From contig CAIWKO010000035.1 in NCBI GenBank assembly GCA_903913285.1, positions 41,132-105,131 on the forward strand: a stretch of DNA of 64,000 nucleotides, given 5' to 3'. Under the pieces are notes generated by a model. The model was not told where the DNA came from. It saw only the letters and a list, made by a program, of their open reading frames with translations, and made no database searches. Shown one piece after another: positions 45,692-55,196 of this stretch. A program made the translations under genes and the position numbers. The stretch's first letter is position 1, and every line of letters begins with the position of its first letter. The DNA is from an uncultured Bacteroidales bacterium (GTDB taxonomy: Bacteria > Bacteroidota > Bacteroidia > Bacteroidales > CAIWKO01).

Positions 45692-45827
45692 TTTATTGCT
45701 GAGCTATGGTAAAATATATATAATCAACAGATTCCTTATGGAATAGTCAACTATATTTTTAAAGTGTACTCTATGTATTTTTTTCTAATTTTACACACGA
45801 TTTTTAATAAAACGGAGTTTTACGTTC

Positions 45828-47711
45828 ATGACTGTCAAGCAAGGCGAATATTTACAAAAAGTTAATTCTGTTTCTGACCTGAAGAAATTGAATATAAATG
45901 AATTGCCGAAACTTTGCGACGATATCAGACAGTTTATTATTGATGCTACCTCCTTTAATCCCGGACATTTGGGCGCAAATCTCGGCACTATTGAAATGAC
46001 AGTTGCATTACATTATGTTTTTGATACGCCTTATGATAAACTTGTTTGGGATGTAGGTCATCAGGCCTATACACATAAAATTCTAACCGGACGCAAAGAT
46101 GTGTTTCATACCAACAGAATGTATAAAGGCATTAGCGGATATCCACGTATGGCTGAAAGTGAGTATGACGCTTTTGGTGTGGGGCATTCATCTACCTCAA
46201 TTTCTGCTGCTCTTGGAATGGCAATTGCTTCTTCAATTAAAGGAGAAAACAATCGCCAGCATATAGCTGTTATCGGCGATGGTTCGATGACTGCCGGGAT
46301 GGCATTTGAAGCTATGAACCATGCAGGTGTTGCCAAATCAAACCTGTTGGTGGTACTTAACGATAATGGAATAGCTATCGATAAAAATGTTGGTGCTTTG
46401 AAAGAATACCTTACTGATATAACAACATCACGTTTCTATAACCGGTTGAAAGGGAATATTTGGAATATAGTAAGAGGCAAAACAATGCGAAGGATGATCA
46501 ATAAATTTTTATTAAATCTTAAATCTTCAATTGTTAAACAAAGCAACTTATTTGAATCCCTGAATTTTAGGTATTTTGGTCCCGTTGATGGACATGATGT
46601 AATTAGGTTGGTGAAAATTTTTAGTGATCTGAAACATATACAAGGTCCTAAAATTATTCATTGCATCACAGTAAAAGGAAAGGGGTTTAAGTATGCCGAG
46701 AATGAGCAGACCCGTTTTCATGCACCCGGTATCTTCGATCGCGAAACAGGTGAAGCAATTGAACATCCTTGTCAGGATAAACCACAAAAATATCAAACTG
46801 TTTTTGGAAAAACCTTAGTAGAACTTGCCGACCAGAATCAGCAGATTGTTGGAGTAACACCTGCTATGCTTAGTGGTTGCTCAATGAATATTATGATGGC
46901 AAAATATCCAAAACGGACTTTTGATGTTGGTATTGCAGAACAACATGCTGTTACATTTTCAGCCGGGCTGGCAGTTCAGGGAATGATACCTTATTGTAAC
47001 ATCTACTCGAGTTTTTTGCAGCGTTCGTTTGATCAGATCATTCATGATGTTGCATTGCAAAATCTTCATGTGGTATTTTGTATTGACCGGGGCGGATTAG
47101 TGGGTGAAGATGGGGCAACACATCACGGAGCTTTTGATCTGGCCTACTTGAGATGTATTCCGAATATGGTTATTGCTGCCCCTATTAATGAAGAAGAATT
47201 AAGAGATTTGCTTTATACAGCACAGTTCGAAAAACGTCCTTTTGCAATTCGTTATCCGCGCAGTATGGGTGTAATGGTTAACTGGAAGACCGAATTCAAA
47301 CGATTGCCGATTGGAAAAGGAAAGCAGATTATTGATGGAAATGATATGGCAATTATTAGTATAGGGCATCCCGGAAATTTTGCAATGGATGCAATAAAAA
47401 AACTTGAAGAGGATAATCATAGTGTTGCTTTATATGATATACGCTTTTTGAAACCAATTGACGAAGAACTCTTGCATGAAGTTTTTAAAAAACACAAGAA
47501 AATTATTACGTTGGAAGACGGAACGATAGTGGGAGGACTTGGTACTGCAGTGCTTGATTTCATGAATCAGTTTGGATATTCGGCTGAAGTAGTTAAGTTG
47601 GGAGTTCCAGATCGTTTTGTTGAGCAGGGTTCGTTAGCCGAACTTTATGCTGAATGTGGGTATGATGAAAATAGTATTTTTGAAGCAGCAATTAAATTAT
47701 TAAACAAGTAA
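45828..47711 (+). CDS. dxs: 1-deoxy-D-xylulose-5-phosphate synthase
   Basis: The 627-residue thiamine diphosphate enzyme condenses pyruvate and glyceraldehyde 3-phosphate, the first step of the MEP isoprenoid route. Visible parts are GHLGANLGTIEMTVALHYVF, WDVGHQAYTHKILTGR, the TPP-binding GDGSMTAGMAFEAMNHAG...NDNGIAI, the DXS-typical GPVDGHDV, FDVGIAEQHAVTFSAG and RGGLVGEDGATHHGAFDLAY. The full family length is present. The permease gene begins 5 bp after its stop, so they are co-transcribed. It is divergent from asnS. Confidence 0.97.
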   Translation: MTVKQGEYLQKVNSVSDLKKLNINELPKLCDDIRQFIIDATSFNPGHLGANLGTIEMTVALHYVFDTPYDKLVWDVGHQAYTHKILTGRKDVFHTNRMYKGISGYPRMAESEYDAFGVGHSSTSISAALGMAIASSIKGENNRQHIAVIGDGSMTAGMAFEAMNHAGVAKSNLLVVLNDNGIAIDKNVGALKEYLTDITTSRFYNRLKGNIWNIVRGKTMRRMINKFLLNLKSSIVKQSNLFESLNFRYFGPVDGHDVIRLVKIFSDLKHIQGPKIIHCITVKGKGFKYAENEQTRFHAPGIFDRETGEAIEHPCQDKPQKYQTVFGKTLVELADQNQQIVGVTPAMLSGCSMNIMMAKYPKRTFDVGIAEQHAVTFSAGLAVQGMIPYCNIYSSFLQRSFDQIIHDVALQNLHVVFCIDRGGLVGEDGATHHGAFDLAYLRCIPNMVIAAPINEEELRDLLYTAQFEKRPFAIRYPRSMGVMVNWKTEFKRLPIGKGKQIIDGNDMAIISIGHPGNFAMDAIKKLEEDNHSVALYDIRFLKPIDEELLHEVFKKHKKIITLEDGTIVGGLGTAVLDFMNQFGYSAEVVKLGVPDRFVEQGSLAELYAECGYDENSIFEAAIKLLNK

Positions 47712-47716
47712 GCAGT

Positions 47717-49453
47717 TTGCCATTTAATAATCTTTTTCGCAGAAAGTCTATAGCTGATATTCTCCGCCATGCTGACGACGAGAGTCACGGAACTCATAAA
47801 CTGAAAAGAAATCTCAGTTTATTGGATATTACTGCTTTTGGTATTGCTGCTATTGTTGGTGCAGGGATTTTTAGTACCATTGGCAATGCTGCATCACACG
47901 GTGGTCCTGCTGTTTCCCTTTTATTTATATTTACTGCAATTGCATGCGGTTTTTCTGGTTTATGTTATGCCCGTTTTGCCTCAGCTATACCTATAAGTGG
48001 AAGTGCATATACCTATGCTTATGCAAGCTTTGGTGAATTAATTGCCTGGATCATTGGCTGGGATTTAATTATGGAATACGCTGTGGGTAATATTGCTGTT
48101 GCAATTTCCTGGTCTGATTACTTTACCGGATTATGCAATGGAATGGGTATCCATATTCCAACTTATTTTTCAACAGATTATTTGAGTGCATCGAGAGGTT
48201 ATACAGCTGCAGTGGAACTGTTGCATGCAGGAACTCCATTGAGTCAGATCTCAGCGAACCTTCAGGAAGCATATTCAGCCTGGATTCATGCTCCTGAAAT
48301 ATTCGGAATAAGAGTAATTGCCGATATTCCTGCATTTTGTATTGTTGTTTTTATAACAGCTTTAGTTTACATAGGCATTCGCGAATCTAAAATTGCAGGA
48401 AATATTATGGTATTACTTAAAGTAGTTATATTGCTATTAATTATTGCCGTAGGAGCATTTTATATTAAACCGGGTAACTGGAGCCCTTTTGCTCCTAATG
48501 GTGTTGGTGGAGTTCTTAAGGGAGTTTCCGGAGTCTTCTTTGCATATATTGGATTTGATGCCATTTCCACTACAGCAGAAGAATGTAAACGACCGCAACG
48601 CGATTTGCCAAAAGCCATCTTGCTTTCATTGCTGATTTCAACCGTTCTTTATGTATTGATCAGTTTAGTTCTTACGGGTATGGCACCTTCCAAAGAACTT
48701 GCAGTAGGCGATCCTTTGGCATTTGTTTTTCATCGGTTAAATTTAACTGGTTTTTCAGGTGTAATTGCTTTTAGTGCTGTAATATCTATGGCAAGTGTCT
48801 TGCTGGTATTTCAGTTGGGACAACCGCGTATATGGATGAGTATGAGCAGGGATGGTTTATTGCCAAAAAAATTCTCAAAACTGCATCCGAAATACAAAAC
48901 ACCTGCATTTTCTTCAATTGTTGCAGGAGTTCTTGTAGCAATACCTACCTTGTTCTTAAACTTAACTGAAGTAACTGATCTTACAAGCATCGGAACACTC
49001 TTTGCATTTGTTTTGGTATCGGGCGGAGTGTTGATTTTGGATGATCCTAAAAAAAACAAACAACTAACTGACAAAAAAGCCTTTAAAATACCCTATTACA
49101 ATAGCCGTTATTATTTGCCAATAATATGGATTTTTGTTTTAATAGCAATTTATCTATTGAACAGTGGTGATTTTACTGTCTTCTTACAAAAGGATATTGC
49201 TTCAGAATGGGGAGATCTAATTCAGAAAATCCCGTTAATGGCTTTTATTATTGTTGCAATAATTACTACAATCTTTGCTATAAGAAAACAATTTTCTTTA
49301 ATTCCTGTTATGGGTTTGCTAACCAATTTTTACCTGATGTCCGAGTTGGGTATTACAAATTGGTTGCGTTTTCTTATTTGGCTGGTTATCGGACTGGCAT
49401 TGTATTTTACATATGGATTCAAGCATAGCCGACTTAGTGACCGGATTTTATAA
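47717..49453 (+). CDS. APC-family amino acid permease
   Basis: The 578-residue protein has about 12-14 hydrophobic segments beginning after a basic cytoplasmic start (LRHADDESHGTHKLKRNLSLLDITAFGIAAIVGAGIFS). GAGIFS is the typical first-helix motif of cationic amino acid transporters (YfnA/CAT-like); GVFFAYIGFDAISTTAEEC is the sixth-helix signature. The apparent start is TTG at 47717; no in-frame ATG occurs before the first helix. The short gap to dxs suggests translational coupling. The substrate is an amino acid, but which one is unknown. Confidence 0.92.
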   Translation: MPFNNLFRRKSIADILRHADDESHGTHKLKRNLSLLDITAFGIAAIVGAGIFSTIGNAASHGGPAVSLLFIFTAIACGFSGLCYARFASAIPISGSAYTYAYASFGELIAWIIGWDLIMEYAVGNIAVAISWSDYFTGLCNGMGIHIPTYFSTDYLSASRGYTAAVELLHAGTPLSQISANLQEAYSAWIHAPEIFGIRVIADIPAFCIVVFITALVYIGIRESKIAGNIMVLLKVVILLLIIAVGAFYIKPGNWSPFAPNGVGGVLKGVSGVFFAYIGFDAISTTAEECKRPQRDLPKAILLSLLISTVLYVLISLVLTGMAPSKELAVGDPLAFVFHRLNLTGFSGVIAFSAVISMASVLLVFQLGQPRIWMSMSRDGLLPKKFSKLHPKYKTPAFSSIVAGVLVAIPTLFLNLTEVTDLTSIGTLFAFVLVSGGVLILDDPKKNKQLTDKKAFKIPYYNSRYYLPIIWIFVLIAIYLLNSGDFTVFLQKDIASEWGDLIQKIPLMAFIIVAIITTIFAIRKQFSLIPVMGLLTNFYLMSELGITNWLRFLIWLVIGLALYFTYGFKHSRLSDRIL

Positions 49454-49485
49454 CAATGAAATTTGGTTGTTTCAGAAATTAAGTT

Positions 49486-49493
49486 TATCTTTG
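49486..49493 (+). promoter_or_regulatory. -7 promoter motif TATCTTTG with a long leader
   Basis: A TAnnTTTG match 148 bp before the NlpC/P60 ATG. If used it makes a long 5' leader, unlike the other genes here, whose motifs lie 6-45 bp before their start. Confidence 0.5.
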
Positions 49494-49539
49494 TTGCTCA
49501 TTGATATATCTGATTGTATATCTGAGTATTGATTTCGGT

Positions 49540-49641
49540 TGAGCCTTACCCTTTCGGGAAACAGGATTTTGTTTTTAGAGAACAGCCGCAGAGTTGAATT
49601 CGTCATACGGTTCTACCGTATGACAGAAATGCTGAAAAATT
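49540..49641 (+). promoter_or_regulatory. Candidate structured 5' leader
   Basis: The leader contains a small CCC-TTTC-GGG hairpin (near 49549-49559) and a perfect 10-bp inverted repeat GTCATACGGT-TCT-ACCGTATGAC (49602-49624) 17 bp before the start codon, without a T run. CAGC near 49582 could pair with GCTG near 49632 to enclose it. No known riboswitch class is recognised. Confidence 0.4.
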
Positions 49642-50211
49642 ATGGGTAGAAAAATAAAAGTAGAGTATATCTTATTTGGATTGTTTTCGATTTTAATGGC
49701 GGTTATGATTCCTGATATTCATAGTCAAACAGGAAATAATGGAACGTTGGCATTCAATGAAAATCCAGTTAAAAACGATACGATACGCCAAGATTCTGTA
49801 AAAACATGTGCATATAATCAGGCAGTGATTGATAGTGTTATTAATTATGGTAAAAAATTTCTTGGACTAAGATACAAATATGGCGGTTATACTGAAAGCG
49901 GTTTTGATTGTTCTGGATATGTATCTTATATTTTTAGAAAATTTGGTTATTCTTTTCCTCATTCTTCATCGGGCATGGCAACTTTAGGTGAAAAAGTTGA
50001 TATTAAAGATGCCCGTAAAGGTGATTTTATTTATTTTAAAGGAAGAAGCACCAAAACCAACCGGGTTGGTCACATAGCATTAATTATTGCAGCCGATTCA
50101 GGTAAGATCACAATGATGCACTCATGCCACAGAGGTGTGATGATCGAGACCTATAATAACAGCGATTATTACAAGATTCGTTATTTGATGTGCAGGAGAT
50201 TTCAGTTCTAG
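49642..50211 (+). CDS. NlpC/P60 (C40) peptidoglycan hydrolase
   Basis: The 189-residue protein has an N-terminal hydrophobic export segment (YILFGLFSILMAVMIPDIHSQ) and a C40 domain at about 65-189. The catalytic Cys90 is in SGFDCSGYVSYIFRKFG, the His in VGHIALII, and the third polar residue lies in MMHSCHRGVMIE. Such enzymes cut the gamma-D-Glu-diamino acid bond in cell-wall peptides, in the periplasm. The gene has its own promoter motif and a long leader with a strong hairpin. It is convergent with capA-like, 13 bp apart. Confidence 0.92.
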   Translation: MGRKIKVEYILFGLFSILMAVMIPDIHSQTGNNGTLAFNENPVKNDTIRQDSVKTCAYNQAVIDSVINYGKKFLGLRYKYGGYTESGFDCSGYVSYIFRKFGYSFPHSSSGMATLGEKVDIKDARKGDFIYFKGRSTKTNRVGHIALIIAADSGKITMMHSCHRGVMIETYNNSDYYKIRYLMCRRFQF

Positions 50212-50224
50212 GATAAAAAGGAGT

Positions 50225-51271
50225 TCACTTCTTTGTAATATTTCCTTTTTCATCAATCTTTAAAGAAGTTTCAGGAAAGTCAATTTTAGTAAGTTCAATT
50301 ATTTGATGTAAGGCATTATTTTCGTCATCAATTACCGGACCGCCCTCACCGTCCTGTTTAATTGAAATTATTCTGGCTTTGATAAATTCACCTTTTGAGT
50401 TTGTTGTCACTCTTAAAACTGGAGCAACTCCATTTGGGCCTTTTAGATTAAAACGACCATAAGTACAAAAATTACCCAGACTATAAGCAATAATCCTGTT
50501 TTTGTATAATTCAACAGCGCGTGTAACATGAGGCCCGTGCCCGAAAACAATATCTGCACCGCAATCAATAGCAAAATGGGCAAATTCGTATACATTACCA
50601 CGGTCTTCACCATAAAACTGTTCACTTTGTCTGGTTACATGCGTATAATTCGCACCTTCGGCACCAGCATGCATAGAAACGATGACAATATCGCAAAGTG
50701 AATCGAGAGTCCTAATAATTTGTTTTATTGTATCTGTTTTAAGAATATCAACTGTTCCGGTAAATGGTGAAAATGCACAAAACCCGATCTTGATGCCGTT
50801 TTTATTAAAAATAACAGATGGACATGAATTAAGTCCTGCATAGTTGAGCCCAACGCTGTCAAGTGTTTTTAAAGTACTTAAACGACCTGGATCACCAAAA
50901 TCGCAGGAATGATTATTAGCCAGATTTAATAAGTTAAAACCGGCTTCTTTTATGATACCCGAAAAATACGTTGGAATCCTAAACGCATAGCATTTAGTTG
51001 AATCCTGACACTTTTTAATGGTACCACCGGTATTCAATAAACAACCTTCAAGATTTCCAAAAGTTATATCAGCATCTTTTAAAGTAGAAATTAATGGATT
51101 GAAAATATTGATCCCTTTTCTTGCAGGAATAAAATTTTCAGAAGGAAAATTTGTTCCGGGCATGATATCTCCGACACCGATAATAGTTATTGTATCTGAT
51201 TTATTTTGTGCAAAACAAATTGCAGTAAAAAATAGAATTACTATGGATAGAAAAAATGGTTTTGGTTTCAT
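50225..51271 (-). CDS. CapA/YwtB-family metallophosphatase-like protein
   Basis: The 348-residue protein has a signal peptide (MKPKPFFLSIVILFFTAICFAQ). CapA-family motifs follow: ITIIGVGDIMPGTNFP, DADITFGNLEGCLLN, LNLANNHSCDFG, VIVSMHAGAEGANY, and CGADIVFGHGPHVTRAVELYKNRIIAYSLGNF. In other bacteria CapA acts in poly-gamma-glutamate capsule synthesis, but no capsule genes lie nearby, so the role here is open. It is likely periplasmic. It lies downstream of the M23 gene, separated by a terminator. Confidence 0.92.
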   Translation of the reverse strand: MKPKPFFLSIVILFFTAICFAQNKSDTITIIGVGDIMPGTNFPSENFIPARKGINIFNPLISTLKDADITFGNLEGCLLNTGGTIKKCQDSTKCYAFRIPTYFSGIIKEAGFNLLNLANNHSCDFGDPGRLSTLKTLDSVGLNYAGLNSCPSVIFNKNGIKIGFCAFSPFTGTVDILKTDTIKQIIRTLDSLCDIVIVSMHAGAEGANYTHVTRQSEQFYGEDRGNVYEFAHFAIDCGADIVFGHGPHVTRAVELYKNRIIAYSLGNFCTYGRFNLKGPNGVAPVLRVTTNSKGEFIKARIISIKQDGEGGPVIDDENNALHQIIELTKIDFPETSLKIDEKGNITKK

Positions 51272-51281
51272 GTGTTATAAA

Positions 51282-51307
51282 AAAGGCTGCTCTTTTTAGC
51301 AGCCTTT
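51282..51307. terminator. Rho-independent terminator
   Basis: AAAGGCTGCT-CTTTTT-AGCAGCCTTT is a perfect 10-bp stem just beyond the stop of the M23 gene (51326). Confidence 0.88.
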
Positions 51308-51325
51308 AAAAATAAAAACTTATTC

Positions 51326-52294
51326 TTATGACAATGATTGCGACGGACGAGATGCCTGTTCAATAACCTTTTGATATTCTTCAGGAGAAAGGTCGTTAAA
51401 GAAGAAGTTAATTGGGTCAATCTTTTTCCCGTTTTTTATAATTTCGTAATGGCAATGAGGAGCAACAGATACACCTGTACTTCCAACATAACCGATCACC
51501 TGACCACGTTTTACTTTGTCACCAGGTTTTACAATCATTTTACTCATGTGGCCGTAAAGAGATTCATATCCATAACCGTGATTAATTACTACAACGTTTC
51601 CGTAACCGCTTTCATTTCCTTTTGGGTCAATAACGACGCCATCACCGGTTGCATAAATAGGAGTCCCTATTTTAGCTGCAAAATCGATACCTGTATGCAT
51701 TCTGAGAGTCTTATAAATCGGGTGGATCCGATATCCGAAACCAGAAACAATAGTACATTGAGTTTTTTTAACAGGTTGTATGGCAGGAATGCATGTTAAC
51801 ATTTTTTCTTTATTCTTGGCCAACATCACAATTTCATCAAATGATTTTGATTGTATATAAATTTGATGCGATATCATATCCAGTTTTCGGGCTGTATTTT
51901 CCATTAAATCCGAATTCTCATAACCCTGTATATCTTTATAGCGATCAGTACCACCATATCCGGCTTTTCTGATATTATCGGGAATTGGCTCTGCTTCAAA
52001 TATTGTTCGATAAATATTATCGTCCCGATTTTGCAGATTTGCAAGAATCGCTGTTATTTGATTCATGTGGTCATTTAGAATAGCGTATTGCAACTGAAGT
52101 TTTGCATTTTCGCGTTTCATGATTTTTTCTTTCGGAGAATCAATAAAGCTATAAACAACCAGCATGATAGCTGCTGATAAAACCATACCGGAAGTGAAAA
52201 ACGAAATGAATTTTACCAGTTTATGCTTAACGGAAACTTTTAGTTCTTCGAAAGAAAGTGTTTTTGTATTAAAATGATACCGAGCTTTTGCCAT
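51326..52294 (-). CDS. M23-family peptidoglycan endopeptidase, membrane anchored
   Basis: From the ATG at 52294 the product has 322 residues. A short basic cytoplasmic part precedes one membrane helix (about 32-55, FFTSGMVLSAAIMLVVYSFI), then a coiled coil (KLQLQYAILNDHMNQITAILANLQ), then the M23 LytM domain with HTGIDFAAKIGTPIYATGDGVV, LYGHMSKMIVKPGDKVKRGQ and the zinc motif APHCHYEI. All zinc ligands are present, so it should be active, cutting peptide cross-bridges in the periplasm. It is divergent from alaS, an arrangement I recall as common in Bacteroidota. Confidence 0.94.
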   Translation of the reverse strand: MAKARYHFNTKTLSFEELKVSVKHKLVKFISFFTSGMVLSAAIMLVVYSFIDSPKEKIMKRENAKLQLQYAILNDHMNQITAILANLQNRDDNIYRTIFEAEPIPDNIRKAGYGGTDRYKDIQGYENSDLMENTARKLDMISHQIYIQSKSFDEIVMLAKNKEKMLTCIPAIQPVKKTQCTIVSGFGYRIHPIYKTLRMHTGIDFAAKIGTPIYATGDGVVIDPKGNESGYGNVVVINHGYGYESLYGHMSKMIVKPGDKVKRGQVIGYVGSTGVSVAPHCHYEIIKNGKKIDPINFFFNDLSPEEYQKVIEQASRPSQSLS

Positions 52295-52362
52295 AATATT
52301 TATTTCACTCACTAACGGAGTTATAGTAATTTTATTATAACTAAAAATTCATTAATGAAATG

Positions 52363-52370
52363 CAAAGCTA
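52363..52370 (-). promoter_or_regulatory. -7 promoter motif TAGCTTTG (minus strand) for the M23 gene
   Basis: A TAnnTTTG match 68 bp before the ATG at 52294, and only 11 bp from the divergent alaS motif. Confidence 0.5.
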
Positions 52371-52381
52371 ATAAAAAAAAC

Positions 52382-52389
52382 TAAATTTG
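52382..52389 (+). promoter_or_regulatory. -7 promoter motif TAAATTTG for alaS
   Basis: A TAnnTTTG match 126 bp before the alaS ATG. The two divergent promoters nearly overlap. Confidence 0.45.
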
Positions 52390-52515
52390 CAGCAGATTAT
52401 GGTATATTAAAAAACGTTAAAAAGCAAGTAATACGATTTAATTATCTCCATTTATACGATAATTTTTATCGTATTTGAATCTAATCTTAACTATTAAACT
52501 GGATTGAAAAGATAT

Positions 52516-55134
52516 ATGAACTCAACAGAAATACGAAAGACTTTTCTTGATTTTTTTGAATCAAAACGACATAAAATTGTTCCTTCTGCACCCATGGTGA
52601 TTAAAAACGATCCCACTCTAATGTTTACAAATGCCGGAATGAATCAATTTAAAGATATTTTTCTTGGAAATTCATCAGCTTCCAGTTCACGTGTTGCAGA
52701 TACACAGAAATGCTTGCGTGTTTCAGGAAAGCATAATGATCTGGAAGAAGTTGGCCATGATACATATCATCATACCATGTTTGAAATGTTGGGAAATTGG
52801 TCGTTTGGTGATTATTTTAAAAAAGAAGCAATAGAATGGTCATGGGAATTACTTACAGACATTTATAAGATAAGTCCTGAAAGTTTATACGTAACGGTAT
52901 TTGCAGGTGATGATAAGGACGGAATGTCAAAAGATGCTGAAGCATATAATTTTTGGAAAAATATCATTTCTGAAGATAGGATAATCCTTGGTTCAAAAAA
53001 AGACAATTTTTGGGAAATGGGAGATACCGGACCCTGTGGCCCTTGCTCTGAGATACATGTAGATATCAGATCAGAAGAAGAAAAGAAGCAAGTTTCAGGC
53101 AAGTCACTTGTGAATCAGGGTAACCCACTAGTTATTGAAATTTGGAATTTGGTTTTTATTGAATTCAATCGTAAAACAGATGGCAAATTAGAACCTTTAC
53201 CAGCAAAACATATTGATACAGGAATGGGGTTCGAACGACTTTGTATGGTGATGCAAGATGTAAAATCGAATTACGATACTGATGTTTTTCAGCCAATAAT
53301 TCAGCAATTAGCATTGATGTCAGGTTTTAAATATGGTGATGATAAGAAAAAAGACATTGCTATGCGTGTAATTGCAGACCACTTGAGGGCTATTTCTTTT
53401 GCAATTGCTGACGGCCAGTTACCATCTAATAATAAAGCCGGTTATGTTATAAGACGAATTTTACGGAGGGCCGTACGTTACGGCTATACTTTTTTAGGTT
53501 TTAAGAACCCATGCATAAATAATTTGGTTCCATTGTTGGCAAAGCAAATGGGCAGTACATTCCCGGAACTTCTTTCTCAACAGGATTTAATTATAAGGGT
53601 TATAGCTGAAGAAGAAAGTGCTTTTATGCGCACTTTGGAAATTGGTATCAGTAAGTTTGAAAATTATGAATCAAAGAATTCAATTATTAATGGGAAGTTT
53701 GCATTTGAATTGTTTGATACTTATGGGTTTCCAATTGATTTGACACAACTCATGGCGAAGGAAAAAGGTTATGAGGTTGATATGTCAGAATTTAATAGAT
53801 GCATGGAAGAACAAAAAACCCGTTCACGACAGGCAGCCATTGTTGACAAGGAAGATTGGATTGTTATTCTGGATGGAATTGTTGAAACAAAATTTGTTGG
53901 TTATGAAAAAACAGAATGCCAGGCAAAAATTGTAAAATACAGAAAGATTAAAATTAAAGATAAAGAACAATATCAGATCGTTTTGGACGAAACTCCGTTT
54001 TACGCTGAGTCAGGTGGACAGATTGGTGACAAAGGAGTTCTTGAATTTTCGGATGAAAAAATTCAGGTTTTAGATACAAAAAAGGAAAATAATCTGACGA
54101 TACATTTGACAACTTCTCTACCAAAGAATACGTCTTCAGGATGCATAGCAAAGATTAATAAAATTAAGCGCAGATCAACCCAAAACAATCATTCGGCTAC
54201 GCACCTATTGCATAAAGCCTTAAAACAAGTTGTTGGCAACCATGTTGAACAAAAGGGTTCTTTTGTGAGCGATGAACGATTACGTTTTGATTTCTCTCAT
54301 TATACAGGACTTACACCTGTGGAGCTGCAAAATATAGAAAAACTGATCTTTGAAAAAATTTCGGAAAATCTAATTGTTGAAACAGAAATTGATTCAATGG
54401 AAAATGCGCAAAAAAAAGGTGCAATTGCATTATTTGGTGAAAAATATGGCGAAGATGCAAGAGTTGTGACAATCGGTGATAATTATTCAAAAGAACTTTG
54501 TGGGGGAACACATGTAAAAACTACCGGACAGATCGGATTGTTTTTAATAGTTGAGGAGACTGCTGTTGCAGCAGGAGTCAGACGTATTGAAGCCATTACA
54601 GGAGAAACGGCTTATAACTATATTCATCAGAACTTTATAGAGCCATTGAAGCAAATTAAGTCGGTTTTGAAAAGATCGTATACTGAAATACCGGAAGCAG
54701 TTCAAATATTAACAGACCAAAATTCATTATTAAAAAAACAAATTGAAGAGTTCCAAAAAGAAAAAGCATTAAGCTATAAAGATATTTTGAAATCGAAAAT
54801 TGTAAATATTAATGGAATACAATTGATAACTGAGAAAGTTGATATTGATATTAATGGTATTAAAGATTTGGCCTATGCAATGAAAAATGAAACTGAGAAT
54901 TTATTTTTAGTAATCGGAGCAGACGTTGAAGGCAAAGCACACCTTACGGTAATGCTATCAGATTCATTGGTTGCTTCGAAGAACCTCAATGCCTCGATAA
55001 TAATCCGTGAACTCTCAAAAGAAATAATGGGCGGCGGTGGTGGTCAAAATTATTATGCTACAGCAGGTGGTAAAAATACTGCTGGTTTGGAAAAGGCTTT
55101 TGAGAAAGCAAAAGAATTTGTGTCGGGACTTTAA
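52516..55134 (+). CDS. alaS: Alanyl-tRNA synthetase
   Basis: From the ATG at 52516 the product has 872 residues. The class II core shows TNAGMNQFKDIFLG, KCLRVSGKHNDLEEVGHDTYHHTMFEMLGNWSFGDYFK and DTGPCGPCSEIH. The editing domain has the zinc ligands HSATHLLHKAL and CGGTHV, and the DHHA1 oligomerisation domain ends with GGGGGQNYYATAGGKN. A TTG-initiated extension of four codons is rejected. It charges tRNA-Ala and proofreads Ser and Gly. porZ starts 62 bp downstream on the same strand. Confidence 0.97.
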   Translation: MNSTEIRKTFLDFFESKRHKIVPSAPMVIKNDPTLMFTNAGMNQFKDIFLGNSSASSSRVADTQKCLRVSGKHNDLEEVGHDTYHHTMFEMLGNWSFGDYFKKEAIEWSWELLTDIYKISPESLYVTVFAGDDKDGMSKDAEAYNFWKNIISEDRIILGSKKDNFWEMGDTGPCGPCSEIHVDIRSEEEKKQVSGKSLVNQGNPLVIEIWNLVFIEFNRKTDGKLEPLPAKHIDTGMGFERLCMVMQDVKSNYDTDVFQPIIQQLALMSGFKYGDDKKKDIAMRVIADHLRAISFAIADGQLPSNNKAGYVIRRILRRAVRYGYTFLGFKNPCINNLVPLLAKQMGSTFPELLSQQDLIIRVIAEEESAFMRTLEIGISKFENYESKNSIINGKFAFELFDTYGFPIDLTQLMAKEKGYEVDMSEFNRCMEEQKTRSRQAAIVDKEDWIVILDGIVETKFVGYEKTECQAKIVKYRKIKIKDKEQYQIVLDETPFYAESGGQIGDKGVLEFSDEKIQVLDTKKENNLTIHLTTSLPKNTSSGCIAKINKIKRRSTQNNHSATHLLHKALKQVVGNHVEQKGSFVSDERLRFDFSHYTGLTPVELQNIEKLIFEKISENLIVETEIDSMENAQKKGAIALFGEKYGEDARVVTIGDNYSKELCGGTHVKTTGQIGLFLIVEETAVAAGVRRIEAITGETAYNYIHQNFIEPLKQIKSVLKRSYTEIPEAVQILTDQNSLLKKQIEEFQKEKALSYKDILKSKIVNINGIQLITEKVDIDINGIKDLAYAMKNETENLFLVIGADVEGKAHLTVMLSDSLVASKNLNASIIIRELSKEIMGGGGGQNYYATAGGKNTAGLEKAFEKAKEFVSGL

Positions 55135-55196
55135 TTGATGACAATATTTATGTGTAATTTTAGTTAATATTAATCTGAACCTGAATTAATTTTTAC

